Assembly: GCF_031987975.1 (NCBI RefSeq)
Contig: NZ_DALZYX010000003.1
Coordinates: 1-64,000 of the forward strand
DNA from: Pseudescherichia sp031987975
GTDB taxonomy: Bacteria; Pseudomonadota; Gammaproteobacteria; Enterobacterales; Enterobacteriaceae
Direction: 5' to 3'
DNA length: 64,000 bases
This document shows, one piece after another, positions 55,965 to 64,000 of this stretch. The notes under the pieces are model-generated. The model had not been told where the DNA came from. It did not search any database and worked only from the letters and a program-made list of their open reading frames with translations. How positions within the stretch are numbered: the stretch's first letter is position 1; the number at the start of each line of letters is the position of its first letter. The position numbers and the translations under genes are program-made.

Positions 55965-57167
55965 ATGGCAATTAAACTCGAAGTAAAGAACCTCTATAAA
56001 ATATTTGGCGACAACCCGCAGAGGGCGTTCAAATATATCGAAAAAGGACTTTCGAAAGCACAGATTCTGGAAAAAACAGGGCTATCCCTTGGCGTTATCA
56101 ACGCCAGTCTGGCCATTGAAGAAGGCGAGATCTTCGTCATCATGGGGCTCTCCGGATCGGGGAAATCGACCATGGTTCGCCTTCTCAATCGCCTGATTGA
56201 ACCCACCCGCGGGCAGGTGCTGATTGATGGCGTGGACATCGCCAAAATATCAGATGCCGAACTCCGTGAGGTGCGCAGGAAAAAGATTGCGATGGTCTTC
56301 CAGTCATTCGCGCTAATGCCACACATGACCGTGCTGGATAATACGGCCTTCGGTATGGAATTAGCGGGAGTGCCTGCCGGTGAGCGCCAGACCAAAGCGC
56401 TGGATGCGCTGCGTCAGGTTGGGCTGGAGAATTACGCTCACGCCTACCCGGATGAACTCTCCGGCGGTATGCGCCAGCGCGTTGGCCTTGCCCGCGCCCT
56501 GGCAATCAACCCCGATATTCTGCTGATGGACGAAGCGTTCTCTGCTCTCGATCCGCTGATCCGTACCGAGATGCAGGACGAGCTGGTGAAGCTCCAGTCC
56601 CGCCAGCAGCGCACCATTGTCTTTATCTCCCATGACCTCGACGAAGCCATGCGCATCGGCGATCGCATCGCCATTATGCAGGGCGGTGAAGTGGTGCAGG
56701 TCGGCACGCCGGATGAGATCCTCAACAACCCGGCCAATGACTACGTGCGCACCTTCTTCCGCGGGGTGGATATCAGCCAGGTCTTTAGCGCCAAGGATAT
56801 TGCCCGCCGCAGCCCGGTTGGACTGCTGCGTAAAGCTCCTGGCTTCGGCCCGCGCTCGGCGCTGAAGCTGCTGGAGGACGAGGATCGCGAGTATGGCTAC
56901 GTCATCGAGCGCGGCAACAAGTTTGTCGGCACCGTCTCCATCGACTCCCTGAAGGCGGCGCTCAGCCAGCAGCAGGGCATCGACGCGGCATTAATCGACT
57001 CTCCGGCTCCGGTCGACGCAGAGACGCCGCTTAGCGAACTGCTCTCCCATGTAGGTCAGGCACCCTGTGCCGTGCCGGTAGTGGGTGAAGAGCAACAGTA
57101 CGTCGGCATCATCTCAAAACGGATGCTGCTGCAGGCTTTAGATCGCGAGGGGGCAAACAATGGCTGA
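55965..57167 (+). CDS. proV: ProV, glycine betaine/proline ABC transporter ATPase
   Basis: ProV energises high-affinity uptake of glycine betaine and proline betaine during osmotic stress. The 400-residue protein has the E. coli length. It has Walker A GLSGSGKST (about 61-69), signature LSGGMRQRVGLARAL, Walker B LLMDEAFSALDP, and a C-terminal CBS-domain pair (about 280-395) that senses ionic strength in related transporters. It is the first gene of proVWX and overlaps proW by 8 bp. Confidence 0.97.
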   Translation: MAIKLEVKNLYKIFGDNPQRAFKYIEKGLSKAQILEKTGLSLGVINASLAIEEGEIFVIMGLSGSGKSTMVRLLNRLIEPTRGQVLIDGVDIAKISDAELREVRRKKIAMVFQSFALMPHMTVLDNTAFGMELAGVPAGERQTKALDALRQVGLENYAHAYPDELSGGMRQRVGLARALAINPDILLMDEAFSALDPLIRTEMQDELVKLQSRQQRTIVFISHDLDEAMRIGDRIAIMQGGEVVQVGTPDEILNNPANDYVRTFFRGVDISQVFSAKDIARRSPVGLLRKAPGFGPRSALKLLEDEDREYGYVIERGNKFVGTVSIDSLKAALSQQQGIDAALIDSPAPVDAETPLSELLSHVGQAPCAVPVVGEEQQYVGIISKRMLLQALDREGANNG

Positions 57168-58236
57168 TCAATCTAATCCGTGGGGAACCACCGAGGCGGC
57201 GGACAGCGCCGCACAAACTACCGCTACACAGTCCGCAGACGCCTGGGGCACGCCAGCTCCCGCGCCGACGGACGGCGGCAGCGCAGACTGGCTGACCAGT
57301 GCCCCGCCTGCGCCGGAACACTTCAATATCATGGATCCGTTCCACAAGACGCTGATCCCGCTGGACAGCTGGGTCACTACCGGCATCGACTGGGTGGTTA
57401 CCCACTTCCGTCCGGTGTTCCAGGGCATCCGCGTACCGGTGGACTATATCCTTAACGGCTTCCAGCAGCTGCTGCTGGGCATGCCTGCCCCGGTCGCCAT
57501 CGTGGTCTTTGCGCTGATTGCCTGGCAGTTCGGTAGCGCGGGCATGGGGATCGCCACCCTGGTGTCGCTGATCCTGATCGGCGCGATCGGTGCCTGGTCG
57601 CAGGCAATGATCACCCTGGCGCTGGTGCTGACCGCCCTGCTCTTCTGCGTGGTGATCGGCCTGCCGCTGGGGATCTGGCTGGCGCGCAGTCCGCGAGCGG
57701 CGAAAATTATCCGTCCGCTGCTGGATGCAATGCAGACGACCCCGGCGTTTGTCTACCTGGTGCCGATCGTCATGCTGTTCGGTATCGGTAACGTGCCGGG
57801 CGTGGTGGTGACCATTATCTTCGCCCTGCCGCCGATCGTGCGGCTGACCATCCTGGGGATTAACCAGGTGCCGGAAGATCTGATCGAGGCGTCACGCTCG
57901 TTTGGGGCCAGCCCGCGTCAGATGCTGTTTAAAGTGCAGCTGCCGCTGGCGATGCCGACCATCATGGCCGGGGTTAACCAGACGCTGATGCTCGCTCTCT
58001 CGATGGTGGTGATCGCCTCGATGATCGCCGTCGGCGGTCTCGGCCAGATGGTACTGCGTGGTATCGGCCGTCTCGATATGGGCCTCGCTACCGTGGGCGG
58101 CGTCGGGATTGTGATCCTGGCGATCATCCTTGACCGCCTGACCCAGGCCGTTGGCCGCGACTCCCGCAGCCGTGGTAACCGTCGCTGGTATACCTCCGGC
58201 CCGGTTGGGTTAATCACCCGCCCTTTCATTAAGTAA
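57160..58236 (+). CDS. proW: ProW, glycine betaine/proline ABC transporter permease
   Basis: ProW is the inner membrane channel of the ProU system. The 358-residue product has a long soluble N-terminus rich in Ala/Thr/Ser (1-70). About seven TM segments follow, with the binding-protein-dependent transport permease motif EASRSFGASPRQMLFKVQLPLAMPTIMAG around 243-271 that contacts ProV. It is a few residues longer than the E. coli protein (354, as I recall), in the variable N-terminus. A REP element separates it from proX. Confidence 0.96.
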   Translation: MADQSNPWGTTEAADSAAQTTATQSADAWGTPAPAPTDGGSADWLTSAPPAPEHFNIMDPFHKTLIPLDSWVTTGIDWVVTHFRPVFQGIRVPVDYILNGFQQLLLGMPAPVAIVVFALIAWQFGSAGMGIATLVSLILIGAIGAWSQAMITLALVLTALLFCVVIGLPLGIWLARSPRAAKIIRPLLDAMQTTPAFVYLVPIVMLFGIGNVPGVVVTIIFALPPIVRLTILGINQVPEDLIEASRSFGASPRQMLFKVQLPLAMPTIMAGVNQTLMLALSMVVIASMIAVGGLGQMVLRGIGRLDMGLATVGGVGIVILAIILDRLTQAVGRDSRSRGNRRWYTSGPVGLITRPFIK

Positions 58237-58242
58237 GTTCTT

Positions 58243-58268
58243 GCCCGGCGGCGCTGCGCCTGCCGGGC
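58243..58268. repeat. REP (palindromic unit) element in proW-proX gap
   Basis: GCCCGGCGGCGC and GCGCCTGCCGGGC form the imperfect palindrome of an enterobacterial REP element, in the 62-bp gap between proW and proX. Such elements inside operons often protect the upstream mRNA from 3' decay. Confidence 0.75.
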
Positions 58269-58298
58269 CTATAAGCCCTCCATAATTAAGGAACAACG

Positions 58299-59294
58299 AT
58301 GCGACATAACGTACTTATTGCCACAGCGTTTGCCACCCTTGTCTCAACCAGCACTTTCGCCGCTGACCTGCCAGGCAAAGGCATTACCGTTCAGCCGGTA
58401 CAGAGCACCATCTCCGAAGAGTCCTTCCAGACCCTGCTGGTCAGCCGCGCCCTTGAGAAGCTCGGCTACACCGTGAATAAAACCAGCGAAGTGGACTATA
58501 ACGTCGGCTACACCTCTATCGCCTCCGGCGATGCCACCTTCACCGCCGTTAACTGGCAGCCGCTGCATGACGACATGTACGCCGCGGCCGGTGGTGACAA
58601 GAAGTTCTACCGCGAAGGCACCTTTGTTTCCGGCGCAGCTCAGGGCTATCTGGTGGATAAGAAAACCGCCGAGAAGTATCACATCACCAATATTGAACAG
58701 CTGAAAGATCCAAAGATCGCCAAACTGTTCGATACCAACGGTGACGGTAAAGCCGACATGATGGGCTGCTCGCCGGGCTGGGGCTGTGAAGCGGTGATTA
58801 ACCACCAGAACAAAGCCTTCGATCTGGAGAAAACCGTTGAGGTTAGCCACGGCAACTACTCCGCGATGATGGCCGACACCATTGCCCGCTTCAAAGAAGG
58901 CAAGCCCATCATCTATTACACCTGGACTCCATACTGGGTGAGCGACGTGATGAAGCCGGGCCGCGACGTTGTCTGGTTACAGGTACCGTTCTCCTCCCTG
59001 CCGGGCGAGCAGAAAGATATCGATACCAAGCTGCCGAACGGCATGAACTATGGCTTCCCGGTTAACACCATGCATATCGTGGCCAACAAAGCCTGGGCAG
59101 AGAAAAACCCGGCGGCGGCGAAGCTGTTCTCCGTCATGAAGCTGCCGCTGGCGGATATCAATGCCCAGAACGCAATGATGCACGCGGGTAAAGCGTCGGA
59201 AGCGGATATCCAGGGCCATGTCGATGGCTGGATCAAAGCCCACCAGCAGCAGTTTGATGGCTGGGTAAAAGAGGCGCTGGCCGCTCAGCAGTAA
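58299..59294 (+). CDS. proX: ProX, glycine betaine-binding periplasmic protein
   Basis: ProX captures glycine betaine or proline betaine for ProVW. The 331-residue product has a Sec signal peptide (MRHNVLIATAFATLVSTSTFA, cleavage near residue 21). The mature protein has the OpuAC-type fold with tryptophans that build the betaine cage (VNWQPLHDDMY, YTWTPYWV), and the two cysteines in GCSPGWGCEAV fit the known disulfide. It is the last gene of the operon and is followed by a terminator. Confidence 0.97.
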   Translation: MRHNVLIATAFATLVSTSTFAADLPGKGITVQPVQSTISEESFQTLLVSRALEKLGYTVNKTSEVDYNVGYTSIASGDATFTAVNWQPLHDDMYAAAGGDKKFYREGTFVSGAAQGYLVDKKTAEKYHITNIEQLKDPKIAKLFDTNGDGKADMMGCSPGWGCEAVINHQNKAFDLEKTVEVSHGNYSAMMADTIARFKEGKPIIYYTWTPYWVSDVMKPGRDVVWLQVPFSSLPGEQKDIDTKLPNGMNYGFPVNTMHIVANKAWAEKNPAAAKLFSVMKLPLADINAQNAMMHAGKASEADIQGHVDGWIKAHQQQFDGWVKEALAAQQ

Positions 59295-59301
59295 ATTCTC
59301 T

Positions 59302-59334
59302 CTCCCTCACCAGCCGGTGGGGGAGTATTTTTTC
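59302..59334 (+). terminator. proVWX rho-independent terminator
   Basis: CTCCCTCACC pairs (one G-T wobble) with GGTGGGGGAG around AGCC and is followed by TATTTTTTC, seven bases past the proX stop. Confidence 0.87.
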
Positions 59335-59420
59335 AAGCGCACGAACCGACACACGATCCCTCCCCACGCTCCGGCGGATTCGTTATGATAAATAATCATT
59401 TATCTGACGATCTTCTATCC

Positions 59421-60605
59421 ATGACTAAATCTACCCATCCGCTCAGCCCCGCGCTGATCGTGCTTATGTCCGTGGCTACCGGTCTCGCCGTTGCCAGTAA
59501 CTACTATGCCCAGCCCCTGCTTGATACCATTGCACGCGCCTTTTCGCTCTCCTCCAGCCAGGCCGGTTTTATCGTGACCGCCGCCCAGCTCGGCTATGCG
59601 GCAGGCCTGCTGCTGCTGGTGCCGCTGGGGGATATGTTTGAGCGCCGCACGATGATCGTGGTAATGACCCTGCTCGCGGCGGGCGGCATGTTAATCACCG
59701 CCTCCAGCCAGTCACTGGGAATGATGATCTTCGGTACCGCCCTCACCGGTCTCTTTTCCGTCGTGGCGCAAATTCTGGTGCCGCTGGCCGCGACCCTCGC
59801 CACACCGGCGAAGCGTGGCAAGGTGGTAGGGACAATCATGAGCGGCCTGCTGCTGGGGATCCTGCTGGCGCGCACCGTGGCCGGACTGCTGGCGAACCTC
59901 GGCGGCTGGCGTACGGTCTACTGGGTGGCCACCGTCCTGATGGTGGTGATGGCGTTTGCCCTCTGGCGCGGCCTGCCCAAGGTCAAGCAGGACAACCACC
60001 TCAACTACTTCCAGCTGCTCGGCTCGGTGTTCTCCCTCTTTACCCGCGACAGGCTGCTGCGTACCCGCGCCATGCTGGGCTGCTTCACCTTTGCTAACTT
60101 CAGCATCCTCTGGACCTCTATGGCCTTCCTGCTCGCTGCCCCGCCCTTTAACTACTCCGAAGGCGTCATCGGCCTGTTCGGCCTGGCAGGCGCGGCGGGT
60201 GCGCTCGGCGCACGTCCAGCGGGTAGCCTGGCGGATCGCGGTAAATCGCACCTGACCACCACCTGGGGACTGCTGCTGCTCCTGCTGTCGTGGATCGCCA
60301 TCTGGTTCGGCCACGCCTCGGCGCTGGCGCTGATCGTCGGTATTATCGTGCTGGATCTCACGGTACAGGGTGTGCACATCACCAACCAGACGGTGATCTA
60401 TCGCGTTAAGCCAGAGGCACGTAACCGTCTCACTGCGGGCTACATGACCAGCTACTTTATTGGCGGCGCGGCCGGATCGCTGATCTCCGCCAGCGCCTGG
60501 CAGCACGACGGCTGGCGCGGCGTCTGCCTCGCGGGCAGCGTGGTGGCATTGCTCAATCTGCTGGTCTGGTGGCGCGGTTATCACCGGCAATCGGCTACGG
60601 AGTAG
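59421..60605 (+). CDS. ygaY: MFS transporter (intact YgaY-like)
   Basis: The 394-residue protein is a 12-TM major facilitator with LVPLGDMFERR between TM2 and TM3 and the repeated LLANLGGWRTVYWVA. It is closely similar to the product of E. coli ygaY, which in E. coli K-12 is a pseudogene (ygaXY). Here the frame is intact. The substrate is unknown; the family resembles sugar or drug efflux carriers. The start at 59421 (MTKSTHPLSP) matches the conserved N-terminus but has a weak ribosome site, so the ATG at 59385 remains possible. In E. coli ygaZH follows; here mprA follows directly. Confidence 0.85.
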   Translation: MTKSTHPLSPALIVLMSVATGLAVASNYYAQPLLDTIARAFSLSSSQAGFIVTAAQLGYAAGLLLLVPLGDMFERRTMIVVMTLLAAGGMLITASSQSLGMMIFGTALTGLFSVVAQILVPLAATLATPAKRGKVVGTIMSGLLLGILLARTVAGLLANLGGWRTVYWVATVLMVVMAFALWRGLPKVKQDNHLNYFQLLGSVFSLFTRDRLLRTRAMLGCFTFANFSILWTSMAFLLAAPPFNYSEGVIGLFGLAGAAGALGARPAGSLADRGKSHLTTTWGLLLLLLSWIAIWFGHASALALIVGIIVLDLTVQGVHITNQTVIYRVKPEARNRLTAGYMTSYFIGGAAGSLISASAWQHDGWRGVCLAGSVVALLNLLVWWRGYHRQSATE

Positions 60606-60708
60606 TCGTTCATTGACCTTTTGTTGACTTAGGTAACGGCGGGGGTGGTAAGGTATCCCCCGCTTGGTGACGGTTTCAGTTCCTAAATGTATATCCACAA
60701 TTAATACA

Positions 60709-60737
60709 TTTACTTTATTTGTCACTATCGTTACTAT
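60709..60737 (+). promoter_or_regulatory. Possible mprA promoter
   Basis: TTTACT (60709-60714) and TACTAT (60732-60737) are 17 bp apart, 32 bp before the mprA start. Assigned by eye; MprA autorepression would require its operator in the same 160-bp gap. Confidence 0.35.
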
Positions 60738-60768
60738 ATCGGCTGTAACTAATGAGGTCATGCCCAAA

Positions 60769-61299
60769 ATGGATAGTTCGTTTACGCCCATTGAACAAAT
60801 GCTAAAATTTCGCGCCAGTCGCTATGAGGATTTCCCGTTTAACGAGATCCTCCTTACCCGTCTGTGTATGCACATGCAGGGGAAGCTGCTGGATAACCGC
60901 AATAAGATGCTGAAAGCTCAAGGGATTAACGAGACGTTATTTATGGCGTTAATTACGCTGGAGTCTCAGGAAAACCACAGTATTCAACCCTCTGAGCTGA
61001 GCTGTGCGCTGGGTTCGTCCCGTACTAACGCGACCCGTATTGCCGATGAGCTTGAAAAACGCGGCTGGATCGAACGCCGTGAGAGCGATAACGATCGCCG
61101 CTGCCTGCATCTGCAGCTGACTGATAAAGGTCATGAATTTTTACGTCAGGTGCTGCCCCCGCAGCATAACTGCCTGCATCAGCTCTGGTCTTCGCTTACC
61201 GTTGAAGAGAAAGAGCAGCTTGAGCAGATTACCCGTAAGCTGCTGACGCGCCTGGATGAGATGGATGAACAAGACGTCATCCTTGAGGCGCTGCGCTAA
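60769..61299 (+). CDS. mprA: MprA (EmrR), MarR-family repressor of emrAB
   Basis: MprA represses its own operon and the EmrAB pump and is released by uncouplers and other hydrophobic drugs. The 176-residue product has the E. coli length. It has the MarR winged helix (about 50-125, with IQPSELSCALGSSRTNATRIADELEKRGWIERRESDNDRRCLHLQLT). The start at 60769 (MDSSFTPIEQMLKFRA) matches the known N-terminus, with GAGG 11 bases upstream. Confidence 0.95.
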   Translation: MDSSFTPIEQMLKFRASRYEDFPFNEILLTRLCMHMQGKLLDNRNKMLKAQGINETLFMALITLESQENHSIQPSELSCALGSSRTNATRIADELEKRGWIERRESDNDRRCLHLQLTDKGHEFLRQVLPPQHNCLHQLWSSLTVEEKEQLEQITRKLLTRLDEMDEQDVILEALR

Positions 61300-61342
61300 C
61301 GCGACGATCCGCACGACAATCCTGATTAAATAAGAAATTGCC

Positions 61343-61369
61343 AGGCCAGCACAGCGTGCTGGCCTTTTG
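61343..61369 (+). terminator. Hairpin/attenuator between mprA and emrA
   Basis: AGGCCAGCAC (61343-61352) and GTGCTGGCCT (61356-61365) form a perfect 10-bp stem with a 3-base loop, followed by TTTT. It sits between the repressor and pump genes, so it may reduce read-through into emrAB or act as a processing site. Confidence 0.7.
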
Positions 61370-61421
61370 GTGAACAGGTCGGCTCAGCCGATGTGAAATA
61401 ATAAGATCGTGGAGAACAAAC

Positions 61422-62597
61422 ATGAGCGCAAATGCGGAGAGTCAAACCCCGCAGCAACCGGTCAACAATAAGAAGGGTAAGCGTACGCGCATCCTGCTTA
61501 TTCTGGCCTTGCTCTTTATCGTTATTGCCGTGGCATATGGGATCTATTGGTTTTTAGTTCTGCGTCATCACGAAGAGACTGACGACGCATACGTGGCAGG
61601 GAACCAGGTACAAATCATGGCGCAGGTGTCCGGCAGCGTGACGAAAGTCTGGGCTGACAACACCGACTTTGTGAAAAAAGGCGACGTACTGGTCACGCTG
61701 GATCCTACCGATGCCCAGCAGGCGTTTGAGAAAGCGCAGACCGAGCTGGCCTCCAGCGTGCGCCAGACCCGCCAGATGATGATCAACAGCAAGCAGTATC
61801 AGGCCAACATTGAGGTGCAGAAAACCGCTCTCGCCCAGGCGCAGAGCGATCTCAACCGCCGCGTGCCGCTGGGTAGCGCCAATCTGATTGGCCGCGAAGA
61901 GCTGCAGCACGCCCGCGACGCTGTAACCAGCGCCCAGGCCCAGCTCGACGTAGCGGTTCAGCAGTATAACGCTAACCAGGCAATGATCCTTGGCACCCGC
62001 CTGGAAGATCAGCCTGCGGTGCAGCAGGCCGCCACTGAAGTGCGCAACGCCTGGCTCGCTCTGCAGCGTACCAAAATCGTCAGTCCGATGACCGGCTATG
62101 TCTCCCGTCGTGCAGTACAGCCTGGGGCGCAGATCAGCCCCTCTACCGCGCTGATGGCGGTGGTGCCGGCCTCTGGCCTGTGGGTCGATGCCAACTTCAA
62201 AGAGACTCAGCTGGCGCATATGCGCATTGGCCAGAGCGCGACCGTGGTGAGTGATATCTACGGCGATGAGGTGACCTACACCGGTAAAGTGGTTGGCCTC
62301 GATATGGGTACCGGCAGCGCCTTCTCGCTGCTTCCGGCGCAAAACGCCACCGGGAACTGGATCAAAGTGGTTCAGCGTCTGCCGGTGCGTATTGAGCTGG
62401 ATGCCAACCAGCTTGCACAGCATCCGCTGCGTATTGGTCTCTCTACGCTGGTCACGGTAGATACCAGCAACCGTGACGGTCAGGTGCTGGCCAGCCAGGC
62501 CCGGGCTACGCCAGCCTACGAAAGTAACGCGCGGGAGATCGGCCTCGAGCCGGTGAATACCCTGATTAACGATATCGTGCAGGCCAACGCGGGCTAA
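61422..62597 (+). CDS. emrA: EmrA, multidrug efflux membrane fusion protein
   Basis: EmrA links the EmrB proton antiporter to TolC for export of hydrophobic drugs such as CCCP and nalidixic acid. The 391-residue product has one N-terminal TM helix (about 26-47, ILLILALLFIVIAVAYGIYWFLV), the conserved EETDDAYVAGNQVQIMAQVSG start of the HlyD domain, a coiled-coil hairpin (about 95-205) and the C-terminal barrel. GGAGAACAAAC precedes the ATG. It lies five bases before emrB. Confidence 0.96.
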   Translation: MSANAESQTPQQPVNNKKGKRTRILLILALLFIVIAVAYGIYWFLVLRHHEETDDAYVAGNQVQIMAQVSGSVTKVWADNTDFVKKGDVLVTLDPTDAQQAFEKAQTELASSVRQTRQMMINSKQYQANIEVQKTALAQAQSDLNRRVPLGSANLIGREELQHARDAVTSAQAQLDVAVQQYNANQAMILGTRLEDQPAVQQAATEVRNAWLALQRTKIVSPMTGYVSRRAVQPGAQISPSTALMAVVPASGLWVDANFKETQLAHMRIGQSATVVSDIYGDEVTYTGKVVGLDMGTGSAFSLLPAQNATGNWIKVVQRLPVRIELDANQLAQHPLRIGLSTLVTVDTSNRDGQVLASQARATPAYESNAREIGLEPVNTLINDIVQANAG

Positions 62598-62602
62598 CCC
62601 TG

Positions 62603-64000
62603 ATGAGCGCTACGCAACCGAGAAAACCGCTGGAGGGGGCGCAGCTGGTCATTATGACCATTGCGCTGTCGCTGGCGACCTTTATGCAGGTGCTGGACTC
62701 CACCATCGCCAACGTGGCGATCCCTACCATTGCCGGTAACCTTGGCTCATCCCTGAGCCAGGGGACGTGGGTGATCACCTCCTTTGGGGTGGCAAACGCT
62801 ATCTCCATTCCCATCACCGGCTGGCTGGCGAAACGCGTTGGTGAAGTGAAGCTGTTCCTCTGGTCGACCATCGCCTTCGCCATCGCCTCCTGGGCGTGCG
62901 GCATGTCCACCAGCCTCAACATGCTGATCTTCTTCCGCGTATTGCAGGGGATCGTTGCCGGACCGTTGATCCCGCTGTCGCAAAGCCTGCTGCTCAGCAA
63001 CTACCCGCCGGCGAAGCGCTCTATCGCGCTGGCGCTCTGGTCGATGACGGTGATCGTTGCGCCAATCTGCGGCCCGATCCTGGGCGGCTATATCAGCGAT
63101 AACTACCACTGGGGCTGGATCTTCTTTATCAACGTGCCGATTGGCATCGTGGTGGTGATCATGGCGATGCAGAGCCTGCGCGGTCGGGAAACCCGCACCG
63201 AGCAGCGACGCATTGACGCCGTCGGGCTGGCGCTGCTGGTGATCGGCATTGGCAGCCTGCAGGTGATGCTCGACCAGGGGAAAGAGCTGGACTGGTTCAA
63301 CTCCAGGGAGATCATCATCCTGACCATTGTGGCGGTGGTGGCGCTGAGCTTCCTGATAGTCTGGGAGCTGACCGACGAGAACCCGATAGTCGATCTCTCG
63401 CTGTTTAAGTCGCGCAACTTCACTATTGGCTGCCTCTGTATCAGCATGGCCTACATGCTCTACTTTGGCGCGATTGTGCTGCTGCCGCAGCTATTGCAGG
63501 AGGTCTATGGCTATACGGCCACCTGGGCGGGGCTGGCTTCTGCGCCAGTGGGGATCATTCCGGTGATCCTGTCGCCGATCATCGGTCGCTTCGCCCACAA
63601 GCTGGATATGCGTCGGCTGGTCACCTTCAGCTTTATTATGTATGCGGTCTGCTTCTACTGGCGCGCCTATACGTTCGAGCCGGGCATGGACTTTGCCGCC
63701 TCGGCGCTACCGCAGTTTATCCAGGGCTTTGCCGTCGCCTGCTTCTTTATGCCGCTGACGACCATCATCCTCTCTGGATTGCCGCCTGAGCGTCTTGCGG
63801 CCGCCTCCAGCCTGTCGAACTTTTCGCGTACGCTGGCCGGCTCCATCGGTACGTCCATTACCACCACGCTGTGGACCAACCGGGAATCGCTGCACCACGC
63901 CCAGCTCACGGAGTCGGTGAACCCTTACAACCCTAACGCCCAGGCCATGTATGACCAGCTGCAGGGAATGGGGATGTCACAGCAGCAGGCGTCCGGCTGG
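62603..64000 (+). CDS. emrB: EmrB, MFS multidrug efflux transporter (cut by window edge)
   Basis: EmrB is the 14-TM DHA2-family proton-drug antiporter of the EmrAB-TolC pump. The frame is open for 466 codons to the window edge; the full protein is about 510 residues, so about 45 C-terminal residues are missing. The start at 62603 (MSATQPRKPLEGAQLVIMTIALSLATFMQVLDSTIANVAIP) is five bases after emrA and has no strong ribosome site, which suggests coupling. The motif C-type IVAPICGPILGGYISDNYHWGWIFFINVPIG is visible around residues 151-181. Confidence 0.96.
   Translation, partial: MSATQPRKPLEGAQLVIMTIALSLATFMQVLDSTIANVAIPTIAGNLGSSLSQGTWVITSFGVANAISIPITGWLAKRVGEVKLFLWSTIAFAIASWACGMSTSLNMLIFFRVLQGIVAGPLIPLSQSLLLSNYPPAKRSIALALWSMTVIVAPICGPILGGYISDNYHWGWIFFINVPIGIVVVIMAMQSLRGRETRTEQRRIDAVGLALLVIGIGSLQVMLDQGKELDWFNSREIIILTIVAVVALSFLIVWELTDENPIVDLSLFKSRNFTIGCLCISMAYMLYFGAIVLLPQLLQEVYGYTATWAGLASAPVGIIPVILSPIIGRFAHKLDMRRLVTFSFIMYAVCFYWRAYTFEPGMDFAASALPQFIQGFAVACFFMPLTTIILSGLPPERLAAASSLSNFSRTLAGSIGTSITTTLWTNRESLHHAQLTESVNPYNPNAQAMYDQLQGMGMSQQQASGW

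Overview
The window is a chromosomal segment of a member of the Enterobacteriaceae. Gene order and protein sequences over most of its length follow the clpB to emrB arc of the Escherichia coli/Salmonella/Klebsiella/Enterobacter chromosome. I cannot fix genus or species from sequence alone; the locus set points to the Enterobacter/Kosakonia/Klebsiella side of the family rather than to E. coli.

Layout. Positions 1-262 hold the tandem P1/P2 promoters and leader of a ribosomal RNA operon that reads out of the left edge. Then come clpB, pgeF and rluD (minus strand), bamD, raiA and pheL-pheA (plus), an SMP-30-type lactonase gene inserted between pheA and tyrA, the aroF-tyrA operon, yfiL and dgcN, a two-gene His/Met-rich membrane module (PepSY and DUF2946), the rpsP-rimM-trmD-rplS operon, ffh, ypjD, yfjD, grpE, nadK, recN, bamE, ratA-rnfH and smpB.

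The main accessory region (about 25.8-47.6 kb) follows smpB. It starts with a four-gene minus-strand locus for a giant BapA-like adhesin (over 4,100 residues, about 36 Ig-like repeats) and its own type I secretion system (TolC-like outer membrane factor, LapB-like ABC transporter, HlyD-like fusion protein). This locus separates smpB from its partner ssrA (tmRNA), an arrangement I recall for Salmonella bapABCD. A 100-N assembly gap lies inside a coding minisatellite of the adhesin gene. Beyond ssrA are a phosphoesterase remnant, an HTH regulator, a secreted GDPD-fold protein that has lost its catalytic residues, and a Dcm-like cytosine methyltransferase.

From 47.6 kb the conserved backbone returns: yqaE, a YodC-like small gene, alaE, ygaC, ygaM, a divergent MocR-regulator/AhpD-like pair, the nrdHIEF class Ib ribonucleotide reductase operon, the proVWX osmoprotectant ABC transporter, an MFS transporter (ygaY-like, intact), and mprA-emrA-emrB, with emrB cut by the right edge.

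Functional themes: aromatic amino acid synthesis under TyrR and attenuation control (aroF, tyrA, pheA), outer membrane assembly (bamD, bamE), heat shock (clpB and grpE, each with a sigma-32 promoter), translation and ribosome rescue (rplS, rpsP, rimM, trmD, smpB, ssrA, raiA, rluD), biofilm and c-di-GMP (dgcN, bapA locus), and efflux or osmotic stress. Departures from the E. coli layout are the absence of yfiR and yfiB around dgcN, of ygaZH next to mprA, and of ygaV/ygaP/stpA near yqaE.
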